In this document: positions 51,762 to 59,737 of the stretch, one piece after another
How positions within the stretch are numbered: the first letter of the stretch is position 1
How the letters are laid out: every line of letters starts with the position of its first letter
Source of the DNA: SIAQ01 sp964484265
GTDB taxonomy: Bacteria; Planctomycetota; Planctomycetia; Gemmatales; Gemmataceae
NCBI GenBank assembly: GCA_964484265.1
Contig: CAZAFH010000012.1
Location: forward strand, 1-64,000
Length of the DNA: 64,000 nt
Direction of reading: 5' to 3'
Notes under the pieces: model-generated
The model's input: only the letters and a program-made list of their open reading frames with translations
Database searches by the model: none
Told to the model about the DNA's origin: nothing
Translations under genes and position numbers: made by a program

Positions 51762-53210
51762 TTACCCGTCTCGGCAGATGGCGCGGACAACCTCGCCGTG
51801 CACATCGGTCAGGCGGTACTGCCGGCCCTGGTAGCGGAAGGTCAAGCGCCTGTGGTCGATGCCGCACAGGTGCAGGAGCGTCGCCTGCATGTCGTGGACG
51901 TGAACGGGATCGGCGGTGATGTTCCAGCCGAAGTCATCAGTTTCGCCGTGAACGATTCCGGGCTTGATGCCTCCGCCCGCGAGCCACCAGCTGAACGCTC
52001 GGCCAAAGTGGTCGCGGCCGCGCGGCGCTGCCGGGTCGCCCTGGCCGAACGGCGTGCGTCCGAATTCGCCACCCCATATCACGAGCGTGTCATCGAGCAT
52101 GCCGCGTTCCTTGAGGTCGTGGACCAGAGCAGCCGATGGACCTTCGGTGTCGCGGCATTGTGCTTCGAGTTGCGTGAACAGATTACTGTGCTGGTCCCAA
52201 CCCGAATGCATCAGCTGCACGAAACGAACGCCGCGCTCGAGCAATCGGCGAGCGACCAGACAGTTATTCGCGAACGTGCCCTTTACCAGGGCATCGGGAC
52301 CGTAGCGATCGATCACGCGGCGAGGTTCATTGGTAAAATCGACGAGTTCGGGCACGCTGGCCTGCATGCGAAACGCCATCTCATACTGCGCAATCCGCGT
52401 TTCGATTTCGGGATCGCCGTACTCCGCCTGGCGGGAGGCGTTCATCGCGGCGAGATCGTCGAGCAGCGCTCGCCGTGATTCACGACTCACGCCAGCAGGA
52501 TTGGCGAGGTAGGGGACCAGATCGCCGGTGTTGCGAAAGCGAACGCCCTGGAATCGGCTCGGCAGAAAGCCGGAACCCCAGTAATAGTCGAAGAAGAGCT
52601 GCCCGCAGGTTCGACCGCGATCGCTCGACGTCATCGCCACGAAGGTCGGCAGGTTTTCGCTCTCGCTGCCAAGACCATAGGAGAGCCAGGCGCCAAGGCT
52701 CGGGCGGCCCGGTACCTGTGATCCTGTCATGAAGAATGTCACACCCGGAGCATGGTTGACGGCTTCCGTGTGCATGCTTCGGACCACGCAAATATCATCC
52801 GCCAGCGCACCGACATTCGGCAGCATCTCGCTCAGCGCGAGACCCGAGCGGCCATATCGGCGGTGCGGCTTGATCGCGGGCACGCACGGCCATCGGCCAT
52901 AGCTGCTCGACATCGTGGATAGCCGGGTGTTGCCCCGGACCGAGTCGGGAATATCGCGGCCCGCCATGCGCCGGAGCATCGGCTTGTCGTCGAAGAGATC
53001 GACGTGCGACGGCCCGCCGCCCTGCCAAAGCACGACAACACGCCGTGCCTTGGGGGCAAAATGCGGTAAACCCGGCAGGCCAGATTGGGCGGCTGCCGAG
53101 TCCGCGCCGAGTAACGACGAAAGCGCGGCAAGCCCAATACCCGTCGCGGAAGAGCCAAAAAACTGGCGGCGATTCAATCGTGCGAAATAATCGTCAATCG
53201 GATGCGTCAT
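51762..53210 (-). CDS. DUF1501 protein with twin-arginine signal
   Basis: A 482-residue exported protein. LNRRQFFGSS plus a hydrophobic segment (to SAAAQ) is a twin-arginine signal. DUF1501 blocks: LWQGGGPSHVDLFDDKP, HSGWDQHSN, WGGEFGRTPFGQG. The start at 53210 avoids a longer frame from 53321 that would run through an inverted repeat; AAGGA is upstream. It lies 111 bases after the DUF1549/1553 gene, the usual planctomycete pairing, and probably is the second gene of that unit. Confidence 0.88.
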   Translation of the reverse strand: MTHPIDDYFARLNRRQFFGSSATGIGLAALSSLLGADSAAAQSGLPGLPHFAPKARRVVVLWQGGGPSHVDLFDDKPMLRRMAGRDIPDSVRGNTRLSTMSSSYGRWPCVPAIKPHRRYGRSGLALSEMLPNVGALADDICVVRSMHTEAVNHAPGVTFFMTGSQVPGRPSLGAWLSYGLGSESENLPTFVAMTSSDRGRTCGQLFFDYYWGSGFLPSRFQGVRFRNTGDLVPYLANPAGVSRESRRALLDDLAAMNASRQAEYGDPEIETRIAQYEMAFRMQASVPELVDFTNEPRRVIDRYGPDALVKGTFANNCLVARRLLERGVRFVQLMHSGWDQHSNLFTQLEAQCRDTEGPSAALVHDLKERGMLDDTLVIWGGEFGRTPFGQGDPAAPRGRDHFGRAFSWWLAGGGIKPGIVHGETDDFGWNITADPVHVHDMQATLLHLCGIDHRRLTFRYQGRQYRLTDVHGEVVRAICRDG

Positions 53211-53252
53211 CGTCGTGGGTCCTTTCATCGTTTCGGGGATCGTTCTTTCGAT

Positions 53253-53313
53253 TAGCCGCGACGCGCCAGCGGAGCGCGGGATTCCGTCCGCGCTCCGCTG
53301 CGCGTCGCGGCTA
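53253..53313. repeat. 26-bp inverted repeat (TAGCCGCGACGCGC family), copy 2
   Basis: TAGCCGCGACGCGCCAGCGG with the inverse CGCTCCGCTGCGCGTCGCGG and flanks; one base is bulged. It lies between the DUF1549/1553 and DUF1501 genes and resembles the copy at 20819. Confidence 0.8.
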
Positions 53314-53321
53314 AACGGCAC

Positions 53322-55676
53322 TTACTCCCGCGTCAGGGCTTCGTCGAGATTCAGTATCGCCAGGCAAACCGATGTCAGGGCGGCGTGCTCGGCTGCGTCG
53401 AGCGTCTCATCACGCCGGCTGGCGCCGACGCCGAGCAACGCCTTGGCTGATTTGACGTCGGCACTGAAGAATTTCGCCTGCCGGTCGTGCATGCGCCGCA
53501 GCGCTTTCATGTCATCGTCCGTGGGTCGGCGGGCCACGACTTGGCGAAACGCAAAGGTCAATCGGGCGTTCAGGTCGGCGTTTGCTTTCATGCTGCGTTG
53601 CGCGAGAACGCGGGCGGCCTCGACCCACGTCGGGTCGTTGAGGGTTGTGAGCACGTGCAGCGGCGTGCTCGTTGTCGTTTGTCGGACTCGGCAGGTCTGG
53701 CGATTCGATGCGTCGAACATGTTGGCCGGGCCAACGGTGCGTCGCCAGAACGTGTACAGGCTGCGCCGATAGAGGTCAGGGCCGGTGGACGCGGGATAGG
53801 TGAAATCGCGTTCCTTGGTGATCGCCAGCGCCTCCCATACCTGCGGCGGCTGGTAGGGGTAGACCGGTTTGCCGCCGATCTGTCGTTCGAGCAAACCGGA
53901 CGAGGCCAAAGCCCAGTCGCGCAGCAGCATCGAAGGCATGCGGAATCGGCTGGCGCGGGCGTAGTGCCGATTTTCGGGATCGCGGTTTCGCAACTCAGCC
54001 GTCATCTTGCTGGATTGCCGATAGGTCGCACTGGTTACAATGAGCCGATTCAGTGCTTTCATGCTCCATCCGCGTTCGCGAAATTCGACGGCCAACCAGT
54101 CGAGCAACGCACCATGAACGGGATATTCGCCCTGAACGCCGAAATCCTCGGAGGTCTTGACGATGCCCGCGCCGAAGAAGTGCTGCCACATGCGATTGAC
54201 CTGAACGCGAGCCGTGAGTGGTTGTTCCGCGGAGACCAGCCAACGGGCGAAGCCGAGACGGTCTCTGGGAGCGTCTTTCGGCATGGGCGGGAGGAAGGCA
54301 GGCGTGTCGAAGTTCACCTTTTTCGTCGGCTTGAGATATTCGCCGCGGTCGAGGATTTTGGTCTCGCGCGGCTTGGCGTCGCTCATGACCATGACGCGTG
54401 GGATCTGATCGGCCTTGTAGTCGGCGAGGCTTTTCTTGAGTTGGGTGATTCTCGCCGAGTCCGCGCCTTTGTTGCCGGCCTTTTTCGCTTCCGCCTCGGC
54501 CAGGGCGATTTCGGTCTCGAATTTCTTGATGCGGATTTGGTTCTCTTCCGTCGGCAGCTCGATGAACGGGGCCGCGACGCGAATACGCGCCGACTGCCGC
54601 TGCGGCGTGCCTGTCTCCGGCACGCGGTTGAAACCATCGAGTAAGCTATAGTAATCGCGCATCGTGATCGGATCGTACTTGTGATCGTGGCACTGCGCGC
54701 ACGCCATCGTCAGGCCAAGCCAGGTGGTCGCGGTGGTGTCCATGCGGTCGAAGAGGATCACCCAGCGCTGCTCCTCGGGGATCGCCCCGCCTTCGCCGTT
54801 GAGCAGATGGTTGCGATTGAAGCCGCTGGCGATTTTCTGGTCAACCGTGGCGTTCGGCAGCAGATCGCCTGCGAGTTGCCAAATCGTGAATTGATCGAAC
54901 GGCAAGTCGGCATTCAACGCCCGCACGACCCAGTCGCGCCAGATCCACTGCCAGGTGTCGCCGTCCTGCTGGAACCCATTGCTATCGGCATAGCGCGCGG
55001 CATCGAGCCAGGGCAGCGCCATCCGTTCACCATAATTCGGACTGGCGAGCAGGCGGTCCACCAGCTTTTCGTACGCCAGCGGATCGGCGTCGGCGATGAA
55101 AGCGTCTACTTCCTGGGGTGTGGGTGGCAGTCCAGTGAGGTCGATGCAAAGCCTGCGAATGAGCGTCGCGCGATCCGCCTCGGGCGACGGCGAAAATTTC
55201 TCGCGTTCGAGATTGGCGAGCACGAAGGCGTCGATCGGGTTGCGAACCCAGTCAGCCCGTTTCACGGCAGGCACGGGCGGCCGCCGCGGCGCCACGTATG
55301 CCCAGTGCATCGCGTATTCGGCGCCTTCGCGAATCCATTGCTCCAGCAGCTTCTTCTGCTCGGCCGAGAGACGCCGATTCGACTTCACCGGCGGCATCAG
55401 CGACTTCGGATCGCTCGAGTGGATGCGCTTCACCAATTCGCTGGCGGCGAGATCTTTCGGCACGATCGCCCCAGCCTGCACCGCCGCCGCCCGCTCGTCG
55501 AGCCGAAGCCCCGCCTTGCGTTTGGCGCCGTCCTGCCCGTGGCAATAGAAGCAGTTTTCCGAAAGGATCGGCCGAATGTCGCGATTGAAATTGATGGCTG
55601 CCCGATCCGTCGCGGTCTGAGCATTGGCGGACAGCGCGAACAGCCATGCCGCGAGGAGGGAGAGATTTCTTTTCAT
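53322..55676 (-). CDS. DUF1549/DUF1553 protein with cytochrome c N-terminus
   Basis: A 784-residue exported protein (signal to SANAQ, about 20). The N-terminal cytochrome domain (about 30-120) has the heme site ENCFYCHG and a possible ligand in SLMPPVKS. DUF1549 (about 140-345; ADSNGFQQDG, then CAQCHDHKYDP as second CxxCH) and DUF1553 (about 465-740; NRMWQHFFGAG, YRRSLYTFWRRT, RQTCRVRQ) follow, with a coiled segment between them (about 380-420). Unlike the paralogue at 16973 it has canonical CX2CH. With the DUF1501 gene just downstream it forms the characteristic planctomycete pair. Function unproven. Confidence 0.9.
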   Translation of the reverse strand: MKRNLSLLAAWLFALSANAQTATDRAAINFNRDIRPILSENCFYCHGQDGAKRKAGLRLDERAAAVQAGAIVPKDLAASELVKRIHSSDPKSLMPPVKSNRRLSAEQKKLLEQWIREGAEYAMHWAYVAPRRPPVPAVKRADWVRNPIDAFVLANLEREKFSPSPEADRATLIRRLCIDLTGLPPTPQEVDAFIADADPLAYEKLVDRLLASPNYGERMALPWLDAARYADSNGFQQDGDTWQWIWRDWVVRALNADLPFDQFTIWQLAGDLLPNATVDQKIASGFNRNHLLNGEGGAIPEEQRWVILFDRMDTTATTWLGLTMACAQCHDHKYDPITMRDYYSLLDGFNRVPETGTPQRQSARIRVAAPFIELPTEENQIRIKKFETEIALAEAEAKKAGNKGADSARITQLKKSLADYKADQIPRVMVMSDAKPRETKILDRGEYLKPTKKVNFDTPAFLPPMPKDAPRDRLGFARWLVSAEQPLTARVQVNRMWQHFFGAGIVKTSEDFGVQGEYPVHGALLDWLAVEFRERGWSMKALNRLIVTSATYRQSSKMTAELRNRDPENRHYARASRFRMPSMLLRDWALASSGLLERQIGGKPVYPYQPPQVWEALAITKERDFTYPASTGPDLYRRSLYTFWRRTVGPANMFDASNRQTCRVRQTTTSTPLHVLTTLNDPTWVEAARVLAQRSMKANADLNARLTFAFRQVVARRPTDDDMKALRRMHDRQAKFFSADVKSAKALLGVGASRRDETLDAAEHAALTSVCLAILNLDEALTRE

Positions 55677-55814
55677 GGTGATGCATTTTCCCGGATCAAT
55701 CAGGTTGGCGAATGCGGCAGTTTGCAGGTTTGCGTTACTGCGTACATTTTACCGACTCCGGCTCCGGGAAACGCAAGATTTTGGCGACGCGCGGCGATTT
55801 ATCGCATCGAGCAC

Positions 55815-57926
55815 TCACGCGGCGGCGGCTTCTTCGTCGCGATACCGGCGAGCGGCCGGAGCGTTGCCATCGTCGTAGTGATGGTAGATTGTTCGATGCG
55901 GGAATGGAATCTCGATTCCTAGCTCGTCGAATTTTCGCTTGATCCGGCGCAACAGCTCGCGCTGCACCGGCCATTGCTTGAGCGGCTTGGTCTTCAGGAA
56001 GAAGCAAATCTTCACCGCGGAATCGCCGAGGCTGTCCACGCCGAGCATTTCGGGATCTTCGAGAATGTCTGGCCCGTGAACGGGATCTTGGCGGATTTCC
56101 TTGGCAAGATCGATAAGGAGCGCCATGACGCGGTCGGGATCCTCTTTATAGGCGACGCCGATCTCGAAGAACGCGCGCGACCAGCCGTGCGTCAGGTTAC
56201 TGACGCGCTGAATGGTCCCATGCGGAATGAAGTGAACCACGCCGCGAAGGTCGCGCAAGACGGTCATGCGCAAGCTGATTTTTTCGACGACGCCCGCGAT
56301 GTTGTCGATGCTCACGACATCGTTGATGCCGTATTGATCTTCGAGAAGGACCATGAACCCCGAGAAATAATCGCGAATCAGATTCTGGGCGCCGAAGGCG
56401 ACTGCCAGACCGACGACGGCGGCGCCGCCCATCAACGGCATGATCGGAATGCCGACTTCGTCGAGGATCATGAACGTGCCGCCGCCGATCACGGCAAGCG
56501 TGGCGGTGTTGCGGAAGACGTTGACGAGTGTGAGCGAGCGATTGGCGTGGTCTTCTTCCGTGCCCCGGCTGCTGCTTCGCGAGATCACCTGGGCGATACG
56601 ATGGCTGCATAGCCGAACCAGAAGATGCACGACGAACATGCCAATCAGGATCGTCAGCAGTCTCGGTCCGTGGTGAAAAATCCACTGCACCAGATTGTGC
56701 GGCGTAAACGGGTTCTGGAGCTGCTCGACCTTTTTCTGCGCGATGTCCGATTCTCGCCGTTTCTGGTCGGCCTCGCGCAAGGCGGCAATTTCCTCGCGCT
56801 GGAGCACGTTCAATTCCTCGCGCAATTCGTTGAGGCGATTTTGGCTAGCCTGGATGGCGTCGTTGGCCTTGCTGATGCTCTCGGTGATTTCCGCCTTTTG
56901 CTGACTGAGTTCGCCGAGCTTCGTCGGATCGGTGGCACGGGCCTTTTCCATGCTCTTGTTGATAACAGCCAATGCTTTCTGTGCCTGCTCGGCCTTTTTG
57001 CGGGCGTTGTCGAGAAGCTGCTGTTCGAGGCCGATGTTCTTTCGCAGTCCGTTGAGCCGATCGGTCACCGTTTGCACTTTTTGCGTGGCTTCCGTGGCAG
57101 CGTCTTGCTTTGATTTCGCCTCGGCACGAGCACGCACCAACTCCTTCGGAACGGGTTGCACGGCCGGCGGAGGCTGCGTCGGCGGAGCGTTTTTCGCTTC
57201 CGGATTCCCGGCAGGGTTTGGTTTGACGGGCGGCGTGATTCCCGGAATTCCCGGCTGGTTTCGAGCCGTCGGCGGGTTCGTCGGCGGCGCTTCAACGACG
57301 CCCTTCGGCGGTGTCTTGGAAGGCGGATTCTCCGTGGCCTGCCCGTTGGTGATGGCCGGCGTCGGCTCGGCGACGGGCGGGCCTTCACCCGTGAGTTTGC
57401 TCAGTGCCGTCTGATCCTGTTGCACCTTCGTCCGCAGGGCGATCGCTTTCTCACGAAGCGTCTTGCGTTCCTGAATCGTCAACTCGAATCGATCTTTTGC
57501 CAAATCCCGCTTTTTCTTCAGATCGCGCAGCTCCTTTTCGAGCAGGTCGGCCTCGGCTTTTTTCCCCATGTCCTTCAGTTGCTGTATCTTCTTGGTTTGC
57601 TCGCTCCAATGAGTATCGAGCGCCTGGAATCGGGATTCCGCCTGGCGATATTCGTTCTCCGGATTTTCTTCTTCGAGTTTCATCGCCTCGAGATTTTTCA
57701 GATCGCCTTCGATCGATCGCTTCAAATGAGCGATTTGCTCGGCGAGCGACAACTTCTCGAAATTTGGCTTGGCCGCCGGCGATTTCTTTTCCTCGCCGGA
57801 GACCTGCTGAATCGGCGGCGCCGACTTTACCTGTTTCTGAGCATCTTGAAGACTCGTAAGGCTTGGCCCATTGATCGAAAGCGAAAGAAACACGCACGAA
57901 AGCGCGGCTAGCGCGGTGGTAGTCAT
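55815..57926 (-). CDS. MscS-family mechanosensitive channel with long coiled-coil periplasmic region
   Basis: A 703-residue membrane protein with signal-type N-terminus (TALAALSCVFLSL). Long coiled coils (about 60-210 and 270-410) with a Pro-rich segment between them occupy the periplasm. Then about three membrane helices (about 425-510), the last with the Gly/Ala-rich pore helix (MGGAAVVGLAVAFGAQNL), and an MscS cytoplasmic beta and alpha/beta domain (about 520-690; YGINDVVSI, FIPHGTIQRV). It probably opens under membrane tension to release osmolytes. GGGAGG five bases upstream supports the start at 57926; the longer frame from 58115 is not credible. Confidence 0.85.
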   Translation of the reverse strand: MTTTALAALSCVFLSLSINGPSLTSLQDAQKQVKSAPPIQQVSGEEKKSPAAKPNFEKLSLAEQIAHLKRSIEGDLKNLEAMKLEEENPENEYRQAESRFQALDTHWSEQTKKIQQLKDMGKKAEADLLEKELRDLKKKRDLAKDRFELTIQERKTLREKAIALRTKVQQDQTALSKLTGEGPPVAEPTPAITNGQATENPPSKTPPKGVVEAPPTNPPTARNQPGIPGITPPVKPNPAGNPEAKNAPPTQPPPAVQPVPKELVRARAEAKSKQDAATEATQKVQTVTDRLNGLRKNIGLEQQLLDNARKKAEQAQKALAVINKSMEKARATDPTKLGELSQQKAEITESISKANDAIQASQNRLNELREELNVLQREEIAALREADQKRRESDIAQKKVEQLQNPFTPHNLVQWIFHHGPRLLTILIGMFVVHLLVRLCSHRIAQVISRSSSRGTEEDHANRSLTLVNVFRNTATLAVIGGGTFMILDEVGIPIMPLMGGAAVVGLAVAFGAQNLIRDYFSGFMVLLEDQYGINDVVSIDNIAGVVEKISLRMTVLRDLRGVVHFIPHGTIQRVSNLTHGWSRAFFEIGVAYKEDPDRVMALLIDLAKEIRQDPVHGPDILEDPEMLGVDSLGDSAVKICFFLKTKPLKQWPVQRELLRRIKRKFDELGIEIPFPHRTIYHHYDDGNAPAARRYRDEEAAAA

Positions 57927-58527
57927 CCTGACCTCCCAAGACTGATTCAACAGGCGAAATGACGCAGCTTGACCAAATTCCCCGGCTGTGATTGGGAGCA
58001 CGCTCCCCGGGAGTTGGCGAGATGAACAGCCGCAAATGGTATCCGTTTCGGACGCGAGGTATACAGAATCACCCGAATAACGCAAGCCCGAGCTGGGTCG
58101 ATAAAACGACGCCAAGACGGCCGATTGCGGGTGTCGTTACATTGCGAAAGATCACCCGCTTGGCCAGGAAGCCGAGGGGTTGGCCAACAGCCGATGGCCA
58201 AGCGATTTCGCATTTTTTCGGCCTTTTTTCGCGTCTTTTGGGGGGTGTTGGCCAACAAGCCGAGGGAAGGTTCCAATGCTCGTCGCCTTGGTTAGGCTGA
58301 AGCGTGGGCGAAATGGGTAAAGTACCCGAGCTTACCTCTTGCCAAGCAGTAGGTCCACTACCCAACAGCCGCGGACGTGTGGGCCGGGTGAGCGGCACTC
58401 CTGCTCAGTCATTGCGACCTCGACCGCGGAAGAAATGATTTTTCACGGAACTGCCCTCATAATCCATATGCGAGACAAGGCGTCAAACATATTCAGGGAT
58501 TGAGCTGGCGGTTTCGCCGTGACGCGG
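57927..58527. other. gene-free stretch with dispersed repeat
   Basis: No gene that I can support across 600 bases. The stretch includes the second copy of an 80-bp repeat (58180-58262), and otherwise seems unstructured apart from short GC-rich inverted pairs. Confidence 0.6.
58180..58262 (+). repeat. 80-bp dispersed repeat, copy 2
   Basis: TTGGCCAACAGCCGATGGCC with AAGCGATTT and a T-rich middle, ending GGCCAACAAG. It matches the reverse complement of 25858-25939. The leading part is itself a dyad (TTGGCCA...TGGCCAA). Confidence 0.75.
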
Positions 58528-59430
58528 CTAGTCGCCAAGCGAGGAATTAAAACGAATAATTGCCGCGGTGTTTGAGGCTCGCAATTTCCAGTTGGTCAGT
58601 CGTAATAGACGATTTTGAACCACGGGACTTGGGCTCCGGCGAAGGATATCGAATTCTACATCCGCGGCTTTGATGCCTCGATTCAGCGGAGCCAACGCTT
58701 CCGAACCAATGCGATTCAAGATCGCAAAATCGGCGGCGTCGTCCGCAGGGTTGGCAGAAGGTAAAAGCATGCGATCGACGATCGGTTGTGCCGTTGACGA
58801 CAACAAGTTCTTTGCATGCTGACGGTTGTGTGGATCTGCATCTGACTTGGCAGCGGCGCGCAATCCATCGAAGATCGACTCTGGGACCTTGGGTGCAATA
58901 ATCTCGTCAATGAGGCTGCGAAACGCAGCGCGTCGAATTGGCGCGCTCGGATGCTTCAAAGCGTCAAGCAAAATCGCGATCGCTTCGTCATCGATCGAAT
59001 GCGCCGCTTTGACCCTCAATACCTGATTCAACGCTTTGTCCACTGGCACGCGCGGCTGATCCTGGTCGTCGAGATAAACTTCGAGCAAATAGGGGATGGC
59101 TGGCCGTTTCATTGCGACCAAGAACGCCGCCGCCTTTTCGCGTTCCGTGGCATCCGCCGCCAGGAGGATTCGAGCCTGTTTCTGAATCGCGGGATCAAGC
59201 ACATCTGGGATGCTCGGCTTGGCCTTGGCGTTTTCTTTCGCTGCGGCCTTCGTCTCCGGCTCCGACTTGAGTTCGACCTTCGCGGCTTTTGGTTCCGGCG
59301 AAGTCGCGTGGACCTGTTCCGTAGGCGTGTTAGTAGGATCGGATTTGGCGATGGACTTTTGCGCCGCAGGACGTTCAGCGCAGCCAAACGCGGCAACGAA
59401 AATCAGAAGCGCCAGCCATTTTAACGACAT
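58528..59430 (-). CDS. HEAT-like lipoprotein candidate
   Basis: A 300-residue protein. The N-terminus (LALLIFVAAFGC) is a signal with a Cys at 17 that could be a lipobox, although AFGC is not the ideal LxxC form. A low-complexity charged linker (about 20-75) precedes helical repeats of HEAT type (about 80-220; KRPAIPYLLEVY, AIAILLDALKHPSAPIRRAAFRSL in part). The C-terminal 60 residues are not recognisable. GGAG lies upstream. Probably anchored to the inner or outer membrane as a scaffold. Confidence 0.65.
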   Translation of the reverse strand: MSLKWLALLIFVAAFGCAERPAAQKSIAKSDPTNTPTEQVHATSPEPKAAKVELKSEPETKAAAKENAKAKPSIPDVLDPAIQKQARILLAADATEREKAAAFLVAMKRPAIPYLLEVYLDDQDQPRVPVDKALNQVLRVKAAHSIDDEAIAILLDALKHPSAPIRRAAFRSLIDEIIAPKVPESIFDGLRAAAKSDADPHNRQHAKNLLSSTAQPIVDRMLLPSANPADDAADFAILNRIGSEALAPLNRGIKAADVEFDILRRSPSPVVQNRLLRLTNWKLRASNTAAIIRFNSSLGD

Positions 59431-59737
59431 GTGAGATCACTCCAAGTAATTTGACGTCGCGGAAATCGCGGCGTCGCGGAAAGCAAAAGATAGATTAGAG
59501 TCCTCAGGAGTAGATACGCAATGCCGTCTTGAACCCGTCATTTCTCGTTTTACAATTTCAACCCTCAGGAGTTTTCAAAAAATGAATTCCCGATAGGCAT
59601 TAGCGGCTTAGCGCTCTGCATGGCGCCAAGCTGAGCGCTAAGCCGCTAGCGGCAGAACCTCTCGCAGATTAAACGCCGAAAGCCCAAATTCAGAACTCAC
59701 GATCCGACTTTCTGCCTTCGGCGGAATTCGTCGGCGA
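59431..59737. other. gene-free stretch with one hairpin
   Basis: No gene. The inverted repeat 59601-59648 is the only notable structure. Confidence 0.5.
59601..59648. repeat. 16-bp inverted repeat
   Basis: TAGCGGCTTAGCGCTC (59601-59616) and its perfect inverse (59633-59648), with a 16-base loop. There is no U-tract. It lies 90 bases downstream of the large multi-domain gene. Confidence 0.75.

Noticed and set aside
53487..55922. Two long plus-strand frames opposite the DUF1549/1553 gene
   Set aside because: Antisense shadows of a gene with signal peptide and CxxCH motifs.
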